Origin: Verrucomicrobiales bacterium
GTDB lineage: Bacteria; Verrucomicrobiota; Verrucomicrobiae; Limisphaerales; UBA9464
NCBI GenBank assembly: GCA_005789375.1
Contig: SXXZ01000129.1
Location: 1-15,633, forward strand
Length of the DNA: 15,633 nucleotides
Direction of reading: 5' to 3'
Made by a program: the position numbers and the translations under genes. Below are positions 13,281 to 15,633 of this stretch, one piece after another (positions within the stretch are counted from its first letter, which is position 1; each line of letters opens with the position of its first letter). The notes beneath the pieces are model-generated. The model saw only the letters and a program-made list of their open reading frames with translations. It was not told where the DNA came from and did no database searches.

Positions 13281-15633
13281 CTATTGGCCGCAGCACTTCT
13301 TGTATTTTTTGCCGCTGCCGCAGGGGCAGACGTCGTTGCGGCCCACACGGGGAACCGCATGCACCGGTTGCGCCTTGGACAACACTTCGTTGGCTTCGCT
13401 CACCAGGTTGCTGGACTCAGCCATCGAGGCTGGATCCTGGAACGGGGCTGCCGTCTCGTGGGTGGTCGTCTGCGGCAGGTTGTGCAGGAACTGCTCGAAA
13501 GCCATGAGACTCGAGGCGCTGCGGAAGATGTTGTGGCAGATCTCCGACTTGATGTTGACCATCAGGGCGTCGAACAGCTTGAAGGCCTCGGCCTTGTACT
13601 CGATGAGCGGATCCCGCTGGCCGTAGGCGCGCAGACCGATGGAGTTGCGCAGTGAATCCATCCCGTAGAGGTGTTCCTGCCAGAGTCGGTCGATGGCATC
13701 GAGGATCGTGTAGCGCTCAATGTTGGTCAACGCGTCGATGCGCTCGAAGCTCACCTTCAGCTCATAGGAATCACGGATGGACTTCGAAATGAAGTTGAGC
13801 ACCGAGAACTGAGCCTCGCTCAGACCATCGAACATCGACCCCTCCACCGGAGCCACCTTGCCCGCACGGGCGGCCTTGAGGATCTCTTCCTCGGGCATCC
13901 CCAGCGGGAAGTTCAGATTCACCCAGTCGGCCATGCCGCGGATGTCCCAATCACCCGGGTCCGAATCGCGGTGCGTGAACTGCGCCACCTTCTGCAGGAC
14001 GACCTCTTCCATGATGTCCATCAGGCGATCCCGAACATCGTCGGCATGGATAATGTCGTTGCGGAAGCCATACACGACCTCGCGCTGCTTATTCATCACG
14101 TCGTCGTACTCGAGCGTGCGCTTGCGCTGCTGGAAGTAATGACCTTCGACGCGCTTCTGCGCCGTCTGGATCGACCGGTTGAGCAGCGGGTGCTCGAGCT
14201 CTTGGCCTTCTTCGAGGCCCATGCGCTCCATGACCTTGGTGATGCGCTCGGAGCCGAAGAGACGCATCAGGTCGTCTTCGAGCGAGATGAAGAAATGGGA
14301 AGAACCTGGATCGCCCTGACGCGAGCAGCGGCCGCGCAGCTGGCGGTCAATGCGGCGCGATTCATGGCGCTCGGTGCAGAGCACGTGCAGGCCGCCCAAC
14401 TCGGCGACCCCGGCCCCCAGTTTGATGTCTGTGCCGCGACCGGCCCTTTTGGTGGCGATGGTCAATGATACCTTCTGACCCGCGCGGGCCACAATTTCGG
14501 CCTCCTGCTCGTGGTATTTCGCGTTGAGCACCGAATGGACGATGCCTTCCTTTTTGAGCATCCGACTGAGCATCTCGCTCGACTCCACGGAAATGGTTCC
14601 CACCAAGATCGGTCGACCTTGCGTGTGCAATTCCTTCAGCTCCTTGAGCACCGCGTTGAACTTCTCGCGCCGGGTCTTGTAGACCGTGTCGTTGGAGTCT
14701 TTGCGGATATTGGGTCGGTTTGTCGGGATTGTCAGCACCCCCAGCTTGTAGATGTCGAAGAACTCCTGGGCCTCGGTCTCGGCGGTGCCGGTCATGCCCG
14801 CCAGCTGGGTGTAGAGGCGGACGTAGTTCTGAATGGTGAGGGTGGCCAGCGTCTGGGTCTCGCGCTCGATCTGGACGTTCTCCTTGGCCTCGACCGCCTG
14901 GTGCAGTCCCTCACTCCAACGCCGACCGCTCATCAGACGGCCGGTGTGCTCATCGACGATGATGACCTTGTTGTCTTGCACCACGTATTGGACGTCGCGC
15001 TCGTAGAGGCAGTAGGCCTTGAGCAGTTGGCTCAGCGCGTGAATGACGCCCGCCTTCTCCTCGAATTGCGCCTGAATACCGCCCTTGGCTTCCATGCGCC
15101 CTTTGGCGTCGAGCTCGGTCGAGGTGTCGATCTGGTGGTAGAGCGTGGGCAGGTCGGGCAGCACGAAGGCGTCCGGATCGTTCGGGCTGAGATGGGCGCG
15201 GCCCTTTTCGGTGAGGTCGGCCTCGTGGGACTTCTCCTCGATGGCGAAAAACAGTTCCTCCTTCTGGGCGTACAGTTCCTTCTTGGACTGGTCGGTGAGC
15301 AGCTGAGCTTCGTAGCGCTGCACCAACTGCTGGTTGCGGGGCTCCTCGAAGACGCGCATGAGGCCTTCGGAGCGCGGTTGCCCGAGTTTGGATCGGTACA
15401 GCAGCATGCCGATCTCTTGTTCCAGATCGGCGGCGTTCTTGGGCGGGACGCCGTTTTCAGGGCGCAGCTTGGGAATGAGGGCCTCGGCTTCGCGCAGGAA
15501 GCGGTTGCACAGTTCCTGCTGCGCCTGAACCAGCCGTTGGACCGACGGTTTGAACTCGACGAACTTCTGGTCCATCGACACGACCGCGGGGCCCGAGATG
15601 ATCAGCGGGGTTCGCGCTTCATCGAGGAGGATG
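13281..15633 (-). CDS. secA: Preprotein translocase ATPase SecA, 5'-truncated by window edge
   Basis: The frame is open to the right edge and stops at TAG 13283-13281, giving 783 visible residues. It begins inside the DEAD motif as ILLDEARTPLIISGPA (visible residues 1-16), so the N-terminal ~200 residues, including Walker A, lie outside; an in-frame GTG at 15581 is internal, not the start. Following landmarks: IIVDEHTGR (224-232), GRRWSEGLHQAVEAKE, LAGMTGTAETEA (277-288), PTNRPNIRKD, VGTISVESSE, AGRGTDI in the motor (397-403), RRIDRQLRGR (426-435), and a C-terminal SEC-C zinc motif CPCGSGKKYKKCC at about 769-781. SecA drives Sec-dependent export by ATP hydrolysis at SecYEG, with the zinc domain contacting SecB or ribosomes and lipids. 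This suits a genome with many exported proteins. Oddities are a long insertion between DEAR and VDEHTGR, and substitutions around AGRGTD (ATKR instead of the usual ATNM) and in RGRCSRQGD. Confidence 0.97.
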   Translation of the reverse strand, partial: ILLDEARTPLIISGPAVVSMDQKFVEFKPSVQRLVQAQQELCNRFLREAEALIPKLRPENGVPPKNAADLEQEIGMLLYRSKLGQPRSEGLMRVFEEPRNQQLVQRYEAQLLTDQSKKELYAQKEELFFAIEEKSHEADLTEKGRAHLSPNDPDAFVLPDLPTLYHQIDTSTELDAKGRMEAKGGIQAQFEEKAGVIHALSQLLKAYCLYERDVQYVVQDNKVIIVDEHTGRLMSGRRWSEGLHQAVEAKENVQIERETQTLATLTIQNYVRLYTQLAGMTGTAETEAQEFFDIYKLGVLTIPTNRPNIRKDSNDTVYKTRREKFNAVLKELKELHTQGRPILVGTISVESSEMLSRMLKKEGIVHSVLNAKYHEQEAEIVARAGQKVSLTIATKRAGRGTDIKLGAGVAELGGLHVLCTERHESRRIDRQLRGRCSRQGDPGSSHFFISLEDDLMRLFGSERITKVMERMGLEEGQELEHPLLNRSIQTAQKRVEGHYFQQRKRTLEYDDVMNKQREVVYGFRNDIIHADDVRDRLMDIMEEVVLQKVAQFTHRDSDPGDWDIRGMADWVNLNFPLGMPEEEILKAARAGKVAPVEGSMFDGLSEAQFSVLNFISKSIRDSYELKVSFERIDALTNIERYTILDAIDRLWQEHLYGMDSLRNSIGLRAYGQRDPLIEYKAEAFKLFDALMVNIKSEICHNIFRSASSLMAFEQFLHNLPQTTTHETAAPFQDPASMAESSNLVSEANEVLSKAQPVHAVPRVGRNDVCPCGSGKKYKKCCGQ

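Noticed and set aside
13261..13290. Direct repeat CCTATTGGCCG at 13261-13271 and 13280-13290
   Set aside because: An 11-bp repeat spanning the secA stop codon with no flanking mobile-element features; probably a chance or slippage duplication.
13033..13655. Two long plus-strand frames (197 and 188 codons) opposite the end of secA
   Set aside because: They are mirror frames of the secA 3' end and the adjacent gap; the peptides lack any recognisable domain, while the opposite strand encodes the conserved SecA C terminus.
13671..14468. Plus-strand frame of 265 codons opposite secA
   Set aside because: It overlaps the SecA motor motifs on the other strand; high GC keeps the antisense frame open by chance.

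Overview
The window looks like chromosomal DNA from a GC-rich member of the Verrucomicrobiota or a related PVC lineage. This rests on a DUF1501 protein next to a PSCyt1/DUF1549/DUF1553 cytochrome-type protein, several large secreted carbohydrate-active proteins, a SecA with a long insertion, and the lack of clear Shine-Dalgarno sequences. The placement is inferred from gene content and was not checked by a database search.

Layout, left to right. (1) At 1-151 (minus) lies the 5' end of an exported sugar phosphate isomerase/epimerase-like protein. It is divergent from a secreted right-handed beta-helix protein at 466-2010 (plus). The gap between them holds an 18-bp perfect palindrome followed, on the minus strand, by a T run. 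(2) From 8833 down to 2104 four genes run co-directionally on the minus strand: a PSCyt1/DUF1549/DUF1553 protein with two CxxCH motifs, a Tat-exported DUF1501 protein, a large secreted protein of unrecognised family with a TIM-barrel-like core, and a small four-helix membrane protein. (3) Divergent from these is a secreted GH36/alpha-galactosidase-like protein at 9205-11964 (plus). (4) It converges on yaeQ at 12123-12686 (minus). (5) After a 594-bp hairpin-rich stretch with no gene comes the C-terminal three quarters of secA at 13281-15633 (minus), cut by the window edge.

Regions 1-3 read as a carbohydrate catabolic neighbourhood acting at the cell envelope: a beta-helix lyase or hydrolase candidate, a GH36-like glycosidase, an unclassified hydrolase-like protein, a sugar isomerase-like protein, and the cytochrome/DUF1501 pair that is greatly expanded in Planctomycetota and Verrucomicrobiota. 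No SusC/SusD, sulfatase, transporter or regulator gene is visible. yaeQ and secA are housekeeping-type genes with no obvious link to the cluster. I found no tRNA, rRNA, CRISPR array, insertion sequence or phage gene. The least explained items are the unclassified secreted protein, the gene-free region beside secA with two mutually exclusive hairpins, and unusual features of the SecA sequence.
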